Shown here: positions 46,040-59,774 of the stretch, piece by piece | How the letters are laid out: every line of letters starts with the position of its first letter | Position numbering within the stretch: position 1 is the first letter of the stretch | Source of the DNA: Diphasiastrum complanatum | Taxonomy: Eukaryota; Streptophyta; Lycopodiopsida; Lycopodiales; Lycopodiaceae | Reading direction: 5' to 3' | Assembly (NCBI GenBank): GCA_029204225.1 | Contig: CM055102.1 | Location: 22,344,160-22,408,159, forward strand | Length of the DNA stretch: 64,000 nt | Program-made: the position numbers and the translations under genes | The notes under the pieces: generated by a model | Seen by the model: only the letters and a program-made list of their open reading frames with translations | Databases searched by the model: none | What the model was told of the DNA's origin: nothing

Positions 46040-46297
46040 TGAGCGATATTGTTGGTAGAAAAAAATATACAATGACTCAAAAAATTACGGATTTTTTGAG
46101 TCAATCTTGTATCGAGAAATTTTGATTTTGGGTATCGAAAAATATAGGATTTCTTGAGTTGATATGGTATCAAAGAATTCTAGAAAGTTTGATCCTGAAT
46201 TTTTCGATCTTCTACTCAAAAATTCGAGCCTTTTGTTTTTGGTTTTTCAGGATGCTCATTATTGAATGGATTTGTGGTTGAGCATCAAATTTCAACA
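46040..46297 (-). mobile_element. Shortened 5' LTR of second minus-strand Copia
   Basis: Minus-strand TGTTGAAATTTGATGCTC followed by about 240 bases homologous to the first third of 42238-42952, then directly the gag start. The rest of the LTR, the primer site and the leader are deleted. Confidence 0.7.
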
Positions 46298-46685
46298 ATT
46301 TCCTTCCCATACTTGATAGATCTAAATGTTGCATGAATATAAATTTCAATTGCGTTAAAAAAGTACGCACATAACAATGTATCTATTAAACCATTATTCT
46401 TTCCAACTTGTTAACATTCAATGAGCTCAAATTATCATAGCAACAATAAAACTACCAATATATCAACAATATACCAACATACCAATGCATCTTTTAGAAC
46501 ATTCTTCATTTCAACTAGTTAACATTCAATAAACTCAAATAATTACATGCTTTTATGTATTTACATTTTATATAAATTTCACATACATTATTTTTCACTT
46601 ATTATATTTTGTAGACATCTACGCAAATGACAATTGGACTTAACTTTACAAATAGTTCTCCTAACATTCTACAAATCTTTCCCAA
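46298..46685. other. Stretch without recognised gene
   Basis: AT-rich sequence between the Copia LTR and the duplicated exon block; nothing supported. Confidence 0.5.
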
Positions 46686-47372
46686 CTACACTTGATGAAC
46701 AATAGCTCTCCAATCTTGATCATAAGTGTAGTGGCACACACCAATCCTTGAGTGCCATTTGTAATTCTCTTAAGATATTTTACTTTGTCACATATGGATT
46801 ATAATTAAAATCACAATAATAAACATGATACCAACATACATATTTACATATTTTCACCTACATATTTATATCTTTACACTTTTCACACACATTAGCCAAA
46901 TAGTTGTCAAATAGTTCTCCTAAAATTTGACAAATTGAATGACACAAACCAAATACAATCACGAATGCATAGATTATACATATTCATTGCATATCAAAAT
47001 AATTTCAATATTTACATTTGACTTATTGTCTTTTGCAAACATTTGGGCAAAGGACGGTTGAAACTATCCTTGATGAACAATAGCTCTCCAATCTTGATCA
47101 TAAATGTAGTGGCACACACCATTCCTTGAGTGCCATTTGTAATTCTCTTAAAATATTCTACCTTTTCACATATGGATTATGATTAGAATCACAATAATAA
47201 ACATGATGTTGGAATGAAAATCATCACAGCAACAATAAAACTACCAATATACCAACACACATATTTACATATTTACAATTTTCACATACATTAGCCAAAT
47301 AGTTCTCCTAAAATTTGACAAATTTAATGACGCAAACCAAATACAATCACGAATGCATTAAATATGTGCCCT
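46686..47372 (-). repeat. Tandem duplication of ~300-base block
   Basis: Block 46686-46980 and block 47071-47372 are about 90% alike where aligned: GATGAACAATAGCTCTCCAA, TAGTGGCACACACCA, CAATAATAAACATGAT, and AATTTGACAAATTxAATGAC. The second has an insert of ~40 bases (47214-47256). Each copy contains the same short coding block on the minus strand. Confidence 0.85.
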
Positions 47373-48240
47373 TTACATTTCTAGTAAAATATTCTTCTTT
47401 TCCATTGTTGTGTTTCTCAAAATCACAATTTGTGAATAAAGGATGGCCAATGGAACTATTTATGTAATGTTTCTATGCACATCTGGATGTCCATCAATGT
47501 ATGTACGATTGTCTCTTGAGATCTTGCCTCCTTGCATGTGTTGCTCCTCTAAAGAGCAAGCATTTGAATTCAAACACACTTGCATCCACCATTGGTGATG
47601 ACACAAAGCATGCCAATCACCCCAATTGTTTTGAGGTCCTCCATACGGCATCAATGCCACAAAACTACTTAGAGGGACCTCAGTACTACTCAAAGCAAAA
47701 AGTCCCAAACCAGCTTCAAGAAAGTGTTCACTAGGCATGATCATATACATTCGACCCCAATATGTAAATGGTGTTCCATTTAATGATAATGATGGTTCGA
47801 GTGGCCAACATATATATCTGCCTCTCATGAAACTTTTTACTAATGGTTGCAAGCTAGTTGGAAGAGGAAGGTCAGACAAAGAATCTAGAATGTCTTTTGA
47901 CACATCAATAGTACGTAGTAACTTGCAATTATCTTTCAAACTAGTCGTAATACATCCAAGACGTGCTCTCTTTTTTAAAGGGGTTCTAAAGTTTGTGGAA
48001 TCCACATGGAGTATCATGGATGATTTATGTGCAACGTCTAGAATATGTGGTTGGGTGGTAAGAATGCTCTGGAGATGGGACATGGATTGAATTACAAGGC
48101 AATGATGAACTATCATACAAGGGATGATCATCAACAAGAGCATCATCTAAGGCCAATGATGATCCAAAATCAACATTCATGTGATTTATCCTATCAATAA
48201 TATTCTCGATCTCTCTTGCAACTCTTTTCCTTGAAACCAA
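47071..48240 (-). pseudogene. SET-domain protein remnant
   Basis: On the minus strand an N-terminal frame (48240-48025, MVSRKRVAREIENI) gives way after a shift to RARLGCITTSLK, DLPLPTSLQPLVKSF, then the SET start HFLEAGLGLFALSSTEVP and LMPYGG. GKISRDNRTYIDGHPDVH leads, after a one-base shift at ~47460, to INSSIGHPLFTNCDFEKH. SET domains have G-GLFA near the start and an N-x-A-x-xIN(H/S)S block before NC. A separate block after an intron-like gap (47160-47075) encodes GMVCATTFMIKIGELLFI, like the VxATxxIxxGEELxxxY SET end, and it occurs twice in tandem. SET proteins methylate lysines. Frameshifts make this a pseudogene unless the sequence is faulty. Confidence 0.5.
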
Positions 48241-48341
48241 CTAATGTTCCTTCTTTTGCAAAAATTGAAAATGTTAGATGTATCAGTTTCTTTTCAAACA
48301 AGGTATATTACACACCTACAGAACATAATATGCCTCACAAA

Positions 48342-48445
48342 CTCTAAACCACTAATGTAGATCACAAGAGTAAGGACTAGCTAATATCTCATTCTCTAAA
48401 CCACTAATGTAAACCACAAGAGTAAGCACTAGCTAATACCTCACA
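48342..48445. repeat. Two 51-base tandem units
   Basis: CTCTAAACCACTAATGTA with ACCACAAGAGTAAG and ACTAGCTAATA is repeated twice head to tail. A second pair of ~50-base units (TGTCATTCATAGGTATACC / TGTCATTCTTAGGTTTACC) lies at 48793-48893. Confidence 0.8.
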
Positions 48446-48918
48446 TAAATGTCATATTTTATGATTTAGACATTACAGGATATTAGAAGTCAAAACGGGC
48501 TCGTTGTCAAGATGTTGCTTTTGACTTCGCACACTTTCAATGCTTATCTATCCCAATGAATGGTGTCCATCGGTGATGAATTCTAACAGTGGTTGACAGA
48601 CGGAAATTGTATTTAACTTTCCCGGCCAAATTTTTGTGATTTTCAAATATCTCATCGAGCAGAACAAATAATCGTGATTGGACCTTAGTTATTGCCTGAA
48701 TACTCTTATGATGTCCGTCATTGTACACTCGAGGTTGATTTAACGTCAATAGTCGTAAACTATTAACTAATCCTTGTAGTTTAGGAACTTCTTGTCATTC
48801 ATAGGTATACCTCTCATTTTCTTCATTCTATCTCTTATTTTGGATTGTCATTCTTAGGTTTACCTCTCAATCTCTTCATTCTCTCTGTTCTCAGCTTGCG
48901 TACACTTATTTTCGACTA
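48446..48918. other. Stretch between two gene remnants
   Basis: A 70-codon minus-strand frame (48749-48537, QAITKVQSRLFVLLDEIFEN) looks protein-like and could be an upstream exon of the SET remnant. I cannot join it with splice sites. The rest may hold the start region of the + strand unknown gene. Confidence 0.3.
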
Positions 48919-50258
48919 ATGGCTACACATAATCGGAGATCAAGAGGAACCGTTTATGCAATCAATATTTGCAATGAAAAAAAATGCAGAAGATCAATGG
49001 ATACCAAGAATATATATAAAATATCAATGGATCTTGATGATCTCTCTGCAAAAGGCTCATTCGGAAAAGAAAAAGATCGGATAACATATATAGAAGCTCT
49101 TGGAAAGGTAGGATAATGGATTTCAAAGTGTCACATGTCGGCCAATCTATCACGGAAGTTTTAATTCAGCATGCTTATCTTCACAATGAGCTCAACATTC
49201 ATGATTTGAATCCAAATGATAGAAGAAAATACAATTGTATGTATTCAGATTTAATTTCTTTAGAGTGAGCATTTTCTTTAAAATATTTTATTTGTGATAT
49301 TTTTGTTGGTTTTGCAGATTTGTATCCATTAAATTTTGTTGAATGGCAAGCAGTTCAATCAATTGCAGGAATAATCGATGTCATACATTCAGATATCAGT
49401 ATTTTACAATATAAAGGTCGTTCTCCAAAATCACTTTTAAAGTCGGGAGTTTTCTTCTATGATCACACCTATTTTCTTGATAAAAATAGTTTAGTTGGTA
49501 GATTAGAGTCATATCCTCTACCGGATTTTGAGTGAGGAATGGATTTCTCCTGATGCAGCAATTTTAGAAAGTTTTCGATCTAGGCTATATATTGATATTC
49601 AGAGTATATTAAAATGTAACACTGGATCAAAGAATAATAGATTAAGTTGGTATCTATCGTTTACTATTTTTGTTGATTTTTTTCCAAATGCAATGTTCAA
49701 AAAACGAAAACAATGTTTATTTGTATGGAATTGAGTGCTAAAATAATGGTCAAGTTGTTGGATGATGGTTGGAATACAAAACAAAATCAGCAAGTTGAGT
49801 GCAGAGTATGTTACTCATCAATGACATTTAGATATCACATCAAAAAAAATGCTCACTTTGCTGCTATATTATAGAAGATGGAGTAAATGCAAAAAATGTT
49901 TGGAAGCCACTTGATCAAGATTTTGGTATAAACCCTCAAGAGCAACTTCAGATAATAGTGAAAAGAAATGACAACATTCTTGCAATGGTTGAGGTCAAGG
50001 AAGATTGGTGTCTCAATCACATTCGAATAGAACTAGACATGTTGCAATTTGATCTACCTCAGTACTATCAATTGTGATTGAATGGTGTAAAGATACGTTA
50101 TGCCATATGAAAATGTTTCTTTTTTTTTATTTCTAAGTGAATCAGTTTCAGAAAAAATATTAACTAAAACAATTTCTCTTGTGCAGGTTAGAGTAAGGCA
50201 GGAAGAGCATATAAAATACAAAGACATTGGAACATCCATCGAAATTGAAGATCCATAG
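48919..50258 (+). pseudogene. Unknown intron-containing gene, probably decayed
   Basis: Successive coding blocks join logically. Block one starts ATG 48919 (MATHNRRSRGTVYAINIC) and continues ISMDLDDLSAKGSFG. After a shift near 49110 comes HAYLHNELNIHDLNPNDRRK. An intron follows (about 49237-49318, GTATGT to TTTTGCAG), then YPLNFVEWQAVQSIAGIID and GVFFYDHTYFLDKN. After another shift at ~49530: EEWISPDAAILESFRSRLY and FVDFFPNAMFKKRKQC. Later blocks (49745-50075) read VKLLDDGWNTKQ, VECRVCYSSMTFRYHIKK, VWKPLDQDFGINPQEQL and MVEVKEDWCLNHIRIELD. The final exon after CTTGTGCAG gives VRVRQEEHIKYKDIGTSI and stops at 50258. I do not recognise the family. The end (xVEVKxxWxLxxIRxxL ... LNGVKIRY) recalls a ubiquitin-like fold, which is a guess. 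Confidence 0.5.
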
Positions 50259-50319
50259 ATTATGAACAATGAAATTTTGTATTATGTAATACAATTTTTT
50301 GTATACATCATTGTTGAAA

Positions 50320-51080
50320 ATATATGAACCACTTTTTCTATGAGGCTCTTTCATTTCTATGATCTCCATTTCCATGATGCAGAACACAATGTAATTGCAA
50401 CTGGATAATATGAGTTTTCAATAAAAAGATTCATTGTCTCCTACAGGAAATGCATTATCTCCATTGGGGAGATCTTCGGTGAGTGACCACTACGATGCTT
50501 GTCCTTGTTGAAATCTCGGATATATCGCCTATATTTTTGGCCTTCATTGCCTTGGTATGTATTGTCCTTGTCTTGGCATATTTGGATATGTTCAGAAGAT
50601 GATCTGATCAAAGCTTTGTCGCAACAAATCTAAGTGAACTTATGTCACATGTTTGGATTGGTTGTGGCAAAGGTTCAATCAGATCATCTTTCTAGACTTA
50701 TCCAGAACCATGGTAAACACAAGGCAGACCAAGGCTATGAAAAACAAACATGTAGGAAAACCATGGAAGTTGAAGATGAATGAATGATAGCCTAAATTAA
50801 TAACTGGAAAAAAAAAATGTAAGAACAACCATAGAAAATTGTAAATATATTTCTATAAAATATTTTGTACATGTATCTCATCCACATCAAAAGAGACCAA
50901 CTTCTTATCAGTATCAACTTTCTATGATCTCTACATCCATTTCTTCATTTGGAAGTAGCTTGGGTGGAAAACACGCTGCCACTGCAACTGGATATGAATT
51001 TTTTATCACGAGCTTTATGGTCTCCTGTCTGAAGTGCATTATCTCCATTAGGGAGAGGGCATTTAAACTGAAAAAAACAA
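50320..51080 (-). repeat. Duplicated terminal exon of the Ulp1-like gene
   Basis: Two diverged copies (50330-50490 and 50915-51075) encode on the minus strand MEIMHFLxETMNLFIENSY and MEIMHFRQETIKLVIKNSY, each followed by PVA and a stop within about 40 codons. They flank ~430 bases with no other coding signal. Confidence 0.55.
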
Positions 51081-51900
51081 AAACACAATGAAATGTTATT
51101 AATCAAAGATTAGTTATTAGGGATGTGATTATGAAAAAAAAACAAAAACAGAATTAAATGTTATTAATCAAAGATTACCTCTTCCAGATTGGTAAGTTCA
51201 TCTTGTAGTGCAAGCCAATTGAAAAAGTGTTTGACATTGCATACCGTATACCAACCACATCTGACAAAATCAACCTACTAGGAGGACTGTAGTTCTCGAT
51301 ATAAACGAAAGTGAGTGGCCAAATTTCAACACTATGTAATATCGGATCAACGCGCAAGAGGTTATAATAAAATCTACAATGGAAACAAGTGTGCGTCAAA
51401 CCAATATCCAAAAAATATTGTTTGAATATCGGATCAGCGCGCAAGATATGAAAAGAAACCAAACAATAACTACAAGGGCGTGTCGAACCGATATTGAAAA
51501 TTTTTTTACCTCTGCATCAACAAATTTCAGCTTCGTATATGCTTTTGCATGAGGTACTAGAAAGAGTTCCAGTATTTTCTAGATATGGCTCCTGGCAATT
51601 TTGTGTGTGTGCGCGTGTAATAGAGTTCATTTTTAAACAAATTGGATTACACACACCCTCATCATTGACATATAAGGACAACACATATAAGCTCCAATGA
51701 TCACTGCAATCAAAAAACAATAAATTTATGAAAAAAAAATCAAAATTCATATAAAAGATTCAACTTAATAAAATTTGATAGAAATCTACTTACTTTGTTA
51801 TGTATGGGAGCACAAGAATTGGAGTCCCTAGTTTGACGTATTGGAGCATATCTTCGTGCAGACTTTTGAAATTAGGGAAATCAAATGCAGCCATGAATTG
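50915..51900 (-). pseudogene. Ulp1/SENP-like cysteine protease remnant
   Basis: Minus-strand blocks: FDFPNFKSLHEDMLQYVK and PILVLPYITK, ending at a GTAAGT donor (~51793); after acceptor TTGATTGCAG the next block is DHWSLYVLSLYVN, then CNPICLKMNSITRAH and CQEPYLENTG. HWSLxxL followed by a hydrophobic-(D)S-I block is the His...Asp part of C48 peptidases, which cleave SUMO or related tags; the usual Asp is Asn here. A region with an internal ~85-base duplication follows (SFHILRADPIF / YYNLLRVDPIL). Then come VGIRYAMSNTFSIGLHYK and the last exon MEIMHFRQETIKL. The catalytic Cys block is not recognisable. The call is moderate. Confidence 0.4.
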
Positions 51901-52914
51901 AAGTAGAAACAATGCTACATCTATAAACAGTGGGGTCTGGAAAATCTCCATCCAGTATTGAATTGCCCCCCTCCTACACTGTCCCCTAGCATTTTATCCC
52001 TACTTTCTAATTCATTTGTATCTAATTTAGAAACAGGAAGACCAGCATTGGTTTTTGTCATCTTAAAACTGTATAGAGGACCTAAAGCTTTAAGATATGT
52101 AACACCGTCTCAATTAATTTTGGATTTTCCTAAAATGTACTAATTTTTGAAAGAATCAAATTCTTTTTACTGATTCTGGAATCGGATATCTATTACAATA
52201 TTGTGTAAATGGACTTGAGAATGTCCAAAAATAGTTGAAAATGCCCACCATTAAATACTTTTTGTATGGAAGGCCCATCCGCCGTGGCGGATGGACCCGC
52301 AGATGGGGGGGGCTTTTGATTGAGGGTATTTAAGACGTTAATTTATTAAAAGACCGACTTTTTGCAAAGAACAAACTTAAAGCAATCTGAGTGACCGCAC
52401 ATAATCGATTTCCCATACTAGGGCCTCAAGCGCTTCTTCATTAGCGTGGTATCAAAACTCGACTTTAGTGGGCAAAAACCAACTATAACCAAAAAATCAA
52501 TTTTTTCACCGTGGTATCCCAAACTCCAAACTGACTCGAACCAAAAACAGTGATTACTTCATTTTGGCCGACATCGGGGTGGCATCACGCCTCCATAGGT
52601 CCATAATTTCACTAAAATGCTCATAACTTAAGCAAATGAGCTTTAAACAGAACCTAGTAAAAAAATGCAATTGAAACAAAGTAACAACTAGCATTTCCAC
52701 CATTCTAGTACATATTCTCCACCTGGCCTGGGTTGTGGGCATTGGTACTTTTTCTTTAATTATTATGTTATACCTAGCCCAGGTTGTGGGCTTATTTCAC
52801 TTTTGCTTTGTTCTACTTTCATTTGTAGCGTGCTTATAGTGTTGTATGGCCATGTCCTCCTATGGATGATGCTCTCGGTGTTGCTTGTACATATTTTCTT
52901 TTTGGTCTTATGTA
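51901..52914. other. Stretch without recognised gene
   Basis: Unassigned. Notable only for a short GC-rich inverted pair at 52269-52288 (CATCCGCC GTGG CGGATG) and a G(8) run at 52307. CCTGGCCTGGGTTGTGGGC at 52724 and TAGCCCAGGTTGTGGGC at 52774 are a short direct repeat. Confidence 0.4.
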
Positions 52915-54470
52915 TGTGAGAAATAATTAGAGCAAGGCCAAAGAATCTAGCTTTTGATTTTACTTTACACAGTTAGATCAATCAACTCAATCACATTAGA
53001 AAGACAAAATGATTACAGAACGATCAACCCAAACTACAATCACATTCTGCATACATTTGCCAAGAAAGGGTCAGCCTCATTTTCACATCAAGATCCTACA
53101 AAAATTTGGGTCACTAGCCCCTAACTCTTAATCACTAACTACTTTACATGACTCGGATTCTAATAGACTCTAGGGCTATGAAATGCCCATTGTGAAACCC
53201 AATTCACTAAAACCCACATACCCTCTCTCATTTCATAGCATCACTGCCCTCTCGTGCCATCACTCAGACTCTCTATTCCCATGTGACTCCTTAAGATTAC
53301 AAAACATTGCCTCAACTCATGATATTTGCCAGCATTCATTCTATCTGTGACAAAATCCAAACAACAGAATCCATTCTTGTACCAGGTCCCTCACGAAGTG
53401 GTACTATACTGCAATATGCTTGTTTCTTTTATAAAACCCTACGGTTTTGCTTAGGAACAAACAACCTTGGTTATCATTTAGCAACTTCATCTCATCAGTT
53501 ATGACACCCACTTCGTTCATCAGGTTCTTCAGTCAAATATATTCTTTTGTAGTACGAAAGACCCCCCATGTACTCAGTTTTAGTTGATAACAGTTTTGTT
53601 GATGCCTATTTTTTACAGCTCCAACTCACACATCCTCCTCCTACCATAAATACATATTCGCATGTGGATCTCCTGTCATCTTGATCCCCTGCCTAGTCCG
53701 AATCAGCATACCCTAATACCACCTTGTTCGTCTTCGTAAATACCAGTCCAAAATCCTTGGTTCCCTTTAGGTACTTGATCACCCTCTTACTTGCCTCCTA
53801 ATGTTCTTCACCTGGATCCGTTATAAATTAATTGAGCTTCGTCATTATCGTTGCAATGTCTAGTCGGGTGCTTATCATAGCATATTTTGAATTAACAATA
53901 AACTATCAAGGAGATGCTACGAACTGGACGTCATTCTATAATCTTGAATGTGAAGAGCTTGTTAGGCTCAAATCTCTCTCTCAAGGACCTTCTTGGTGAG
54001 AATACATGAGGAGTCTCAGCTTTTCTATCATTCTGATTTATGTCTGATTCTCCATCCTTCGTTACTTGCAGCTTTCTTTTGATCGATCTTTTTCGAATCT
54101 GTAGCGGTTGCACATATAGGCCAATAACCTTTGTGAGAAATAATTAGAACAAAAACAAAGATTCTAGCTTTTGATTTTACTTTACGTAGTCAGATCAATC
54201 AACTCGATCACATCAAAAAGACAGAATGATCATTACAAACTAAAATGGCAAAAAGCATAAGCGCCACATGGCATTTCGATCATTATATCACATTTCTGTG
54301 TATATTTTCCAAGACAGGGTCAGCCCCCTTTTCACATCAAGATCCTACAAAAATTTGGGTCACTAGCCCCTAACTCTTAACCGCTAACTACTTCACATGA
54401 CTCGGATTCTAACAGACTCTGGGGCTATGAAATGCTCAATGTGAAACCTGATTCATAATATCCACAATGT
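52915..54470 (-). mobile_element. Short Copia relic between direct LTR pieces
   Basis: Direct repeats 52915-53195 and 54133-54465 share TGTGAGAAATAATTAGA, CTAGCTTTTGATTTTACTTT, AAGATCCTACAAAAATTTGG and GACTCGGATTCTAA. They enclose about 940 bases of minus-strand Copia: a linker (54113-53931, RRSLRERFEPNKLFTF), then RNase H (53900-53330): TRLDIATIMTKLN, EASKRVIKYLKGTKDFGL, GDQDDRRSTCEYVF, DNQGCLFLSKT, HIAVxYHFVRDLV. Gag, integrase and reverse transcriptase are deleted between linker and RNase H. The LTR copies differ at their outer ends, so the true LTR length is uncertain. Confidence 0.7.
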
Positions 54471-54498
54471 ACCCACGGGTGCCCAAAAGATGTTAATA

Positions 54499-56747
<2,249 letters not shown>

Positions 56748-56752
56748 ATATA

Positions 56753-56782
56753 ATGTGTGTGTGTGAATGCACGCGTGCGTGC

Positions 56783-56859
<77 letters not shown>

Positions 56860-56864
56860 AGAGA
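56753..56864. repeat. (GT)n-(GA)n microsatellite
   Basis: GTGTGTGTGTG, then ACGCGTGCGTGCGCGA, then a GA run (56785-56852) and GAGGGAGGGAGAG. It is the right border of the telomere-like array, the strand mirror of the left border. Confidence 0.9.
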
Positions 56865-57114
56865 TATTATATAATGGGGGAGAAAAAAATCTTTTATACA
56901 TATATATGGGAGATATATATGAGAAGATGCACCCTCCCCATACAAAAAAAACATCCAATAAAAAAGTATGTCAAAATAGGATGTATAGGTGTACACCTCA
57001 TACATCCCCTCACCTCATGCATATGCATGGGGTGTACAATCAAACTATAATATCTATGTTAAAGGTGTGTGTGGGAGGTGTCCACCCACCATGATAGGTG
57101 GCAACTCGAGAGCC

Positions 57115-57425
57115 ACATTTTGTCTACAAAGCCAGATCATGTGTGTCTACTACAAAAGAGTTTGTATGGCCCTTAAGCAAGCACCAAGGAGTTGGTCTGC
57201 TAAGCTTAACACTTTTTTACTCTCTCAAGAATTTTTTATGAGTGATTATGATCATTCACTTTACTATAGGTTTGTTGGAAATGATGTTACCATTTTGTTA
57301 ATCTATGTGGATGATATCATCTTGAGTGGTGGAAACAATCAAGATGTGGAAAATATCAAGAGTGCTCTTAAGAAGGAATTTGAGGTGCATGATCTTGGTA
57401 ATTTGCATTATTTAGTCTATTTTGG
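57115..57425 (+). pseudogene. Copia reverse transcriptase fragment
   Basis: Reads ALKQAPRSWSAKLN, SDYDHSLYYRF, TILLIYVDDIILSGG and EFEVHDLGNLHYLV. It has an intact YVDD active-site block but only about 100 codons of the palm. It breaks off in mid-domain at about 57425, exactly where LTR sequence begins. Confidence 0.85.
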
Positions 57426-58034
57426 TCATACTTGTATATTTGGCAATTGAGGCCAATTTTTATATTAGACTTAGAAGTTGACTTTTCAAAGTTATATGAG
57501 TCTAAAAGTATTTGAATAAACACTTTTTGAAAGTGTGAAAAATGTAGAAGTCGAGTTTGAGTAGATTCAAATTTGAATGTTGGGTACATTGAATCTAGTC
57601 CCAAGAATAGTAGGATTTTTTCATATTGGAGTGAAACCAAGTGGCAATTTAGGTCTTAGACCTGTTATAAAAGGATGTAACTCGTGGAAAGAGTTAATAG
57701 TCTCTCTCTCATATCTCATTCATGTTTATACATGGTTCTCTTGGGTTCTACTATCCATTGGTGCACTATACTTGTGATATCTTGCAATTCTATGTGTAGA
57801 ATGCTCATTAAATGTTAATTTCATATTCACACATGTGCAATACAATAGCTTACTGTTATTGTACGGACAACAACATTATTTTATGTTTTGGTTCATGTAT
57901 GATCAATATCTATTAAAGTTTGCATCTCAATCTTATTATAGATGTTCTACATTGGCAAGATTGGTGAGTCATTTGTTTTTGTAACCAAAGATCAATTGTA
58001 GGTTTGGATCTAAATGGATCTCAAGTCTTTCACA
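57426..58034 (+). mobile_element. Copia LTR of the outer element
   Basis: Matches the LTR at 58138-58787 from its ~46th base (TATTTGGCAATTGAGGCCAA) to the end TCTTTCACA. The first bases are replaced by the reverse transcriptase fragment. TTATAAAAGG at ~57667 is the TATA region. Confidence 0.8.
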
Positions 58035-58132
58035 TCTAGCTTGTATTTGACTTTGAGAAAGAGGTCAATGAAAACTTTACATGTAAGCAAGATGAATATG
58101 ACTAATGAACTTTTCAAGGAAGTTGGTAAGTG
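58035..58132 (+). pseudogene. Outer Copia gag, left part
   Basis: After the LTR, leader and gag start are deleted. SMKTLHVSKMNMTNELFKEV and GKCT follow, then the insertion point. The other half resumes at 63330. Confidence 0.75.
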
Positions 58133-58137
58133 CACAA

Positions 58138-58787
58138 TGTGAAAGATTCAACTAGTTTCATCACATTTTGCAATATTTTCATATTTGGCATATTGAGGCC
58201 AAAACTTGTTTTAGACTTAGATGTTGACTTTTCAAAGTTCATTAGTCTAAATTTCATTTGAATAAACACTTTTTGAAAGTGTGGGAAAGATAGAATGCGA
58301 GTTTGAGTAGATTCAATTTGAATAAGTTGGGTACATTGAATCTAGACCCAAAATTGGTAGGGTTAGCATTTTGGTGGGAAAGCCAAGTGGCCAAATAGGG
58401 TTTGGACCTACTATAAAAGGATGTAACTCGTGGAGAGAGTCATCTTCTCTCTTCTCTATCTCATTTCATGCTTATACATGGTTCTCTTGGGTTCTACTAT
58501 CCATTGGTGCACTATCTTGGTGATTGCTTGCAATTCTATGTGTAGAATGATCTACATTTGCTATTTTTGGATTCACATATGTGAAATATAGTAGCTTGCT
58601 GGTTTTGTACGGAGAGCAACAATACATAATCATTTCATTCAAGTTTGATCAAGTTCTATTAGTGTTTGCATCTCAAATTGTGTGTAGATGCTGATTTTTC
58701 TACATTGGTGAAATTGGTAGTGTATCTCTCTTTCTAACCAAAGATCATTCAAGTAGATTGGATCTTAAGGATCTGAAATCTTTCACA
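58138..58787 (+). repeat. 5' LTR of the nested Copia
   Basis: TGTGAAAGATT ... AATCTTTCACA, a perfect 11-base terminal inverted pair. TATA box TATAAAA at 58412. Confidence 0.9.
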
Positions 58788-58800
58788 TGGTATCAGAGTT
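58788..58800 (+). other. Primer binding site
   Basis: TGGTATCAGAGTT, complementary to the initiator Met-tRNA 3' end, immediately after the 5' LTR. Confidence 0.9.
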
Positions 58801-59387
58801 TGTGTTTCAGGTTATGAAGGAGGAAATCAGATCTATCAATGATTTGGTGAAGATATCAAGTCTAGAGCATGCTAGAGAGAATTCTACACCAAAATCGGAT
58901 TTTTTGCTTTTGTAGATTGGATCTTTTGTAGATCAAAACACTAAATAGGTCAATATACTTGTTCAATTCCATTTTTTGAATTCACATGCTGGATTTGGCC
59001 AATTTTTGGATCATTGGTTCAGCCTAAGTGGTGGCTTATAGATTGCATATCAAATTTTCAGCATTTGCATGTAGATTTGGAATAGTCAATTTTTTGTGAT
59101 TTTGTCAAAACCCTAATTTTGATTGGATCTCTAGATAGTGAGGTTACTGGACTTTATCTGAGTGTGTTTCAACCTTAGGAAGTGGCAAAAGTCATTAGAT
59201 TGAGAATAGATCATAGGTTGATCAAGATTCCATGATTCTATGTGTTGATTTGCTTGGATAAGTGCTAGAAGAGAATTTGTGAGATAGTTTTAAATATTGG
59301 TGATTTCTTTTAAAATCATTTGTTGTTGTTCAAAGGAGTGCTTTGTGTATTGAAACAGGTTGAAAGACAAGATCAGGTCATTGCTAC

Positions 59388-59760
59388 ATGGCAACCTCAA
59401 TTGGAGTCATGTTGGAAGCCAATGATAGGCTTACCTCAAGTAACTATTCATTATGGAAAGTGAGGATGGAGTCACTTCTTGAGATGAATGATGTTTTGGA
59501 TATTGTTGTAGGTTTGGAGGAGAGACCAGCAACACAACAAGATCAATTGAGGTATGACAAGAGGGCCAGAAGGCTCTACACATGATAAAGATGAATGTTA
59601 CCAATGAACTTCTCAAGGAAGTTGGTAAGTGCACATCATCTTTGGAAGCTTGGAATTCATTGAAGAAGCTTTATGAATCCAAGTCTACTTCTAGAGTGTT
59701 GACTATAAGAAGGCAAATCTTTTCTTGTTTGCAATAGAAGAGGTGGATCTACATCGACAC
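59388..59760 (+). pseudogene. Nested Copia gag, broken
   Basis: ATG at 59388 gives MATSIGVMLEANDRLTSSNY and VRMESLLEMNDVLDIVVGLE. A frameshift near 59572 ends it after 66 codons. The alternative frame continues HMIKMNVTNELLKEVGKC and ESKSTSRVLTIRRQIF to a stop at 59741. About 200 bases of gag, compared with 31800-32050, are deleted before 59740. Confidence 0.85.
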
Positions 59761-59774
59761 TTCAAGAGGATGCT

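Noticed and set aside
57012-57030. Palindrome CATGCATATGCATG as an operator
   Set aside because: A single short AT-rich palindrome in non-coding sequence beside microsatellites; no gene context supports a regulatory role.
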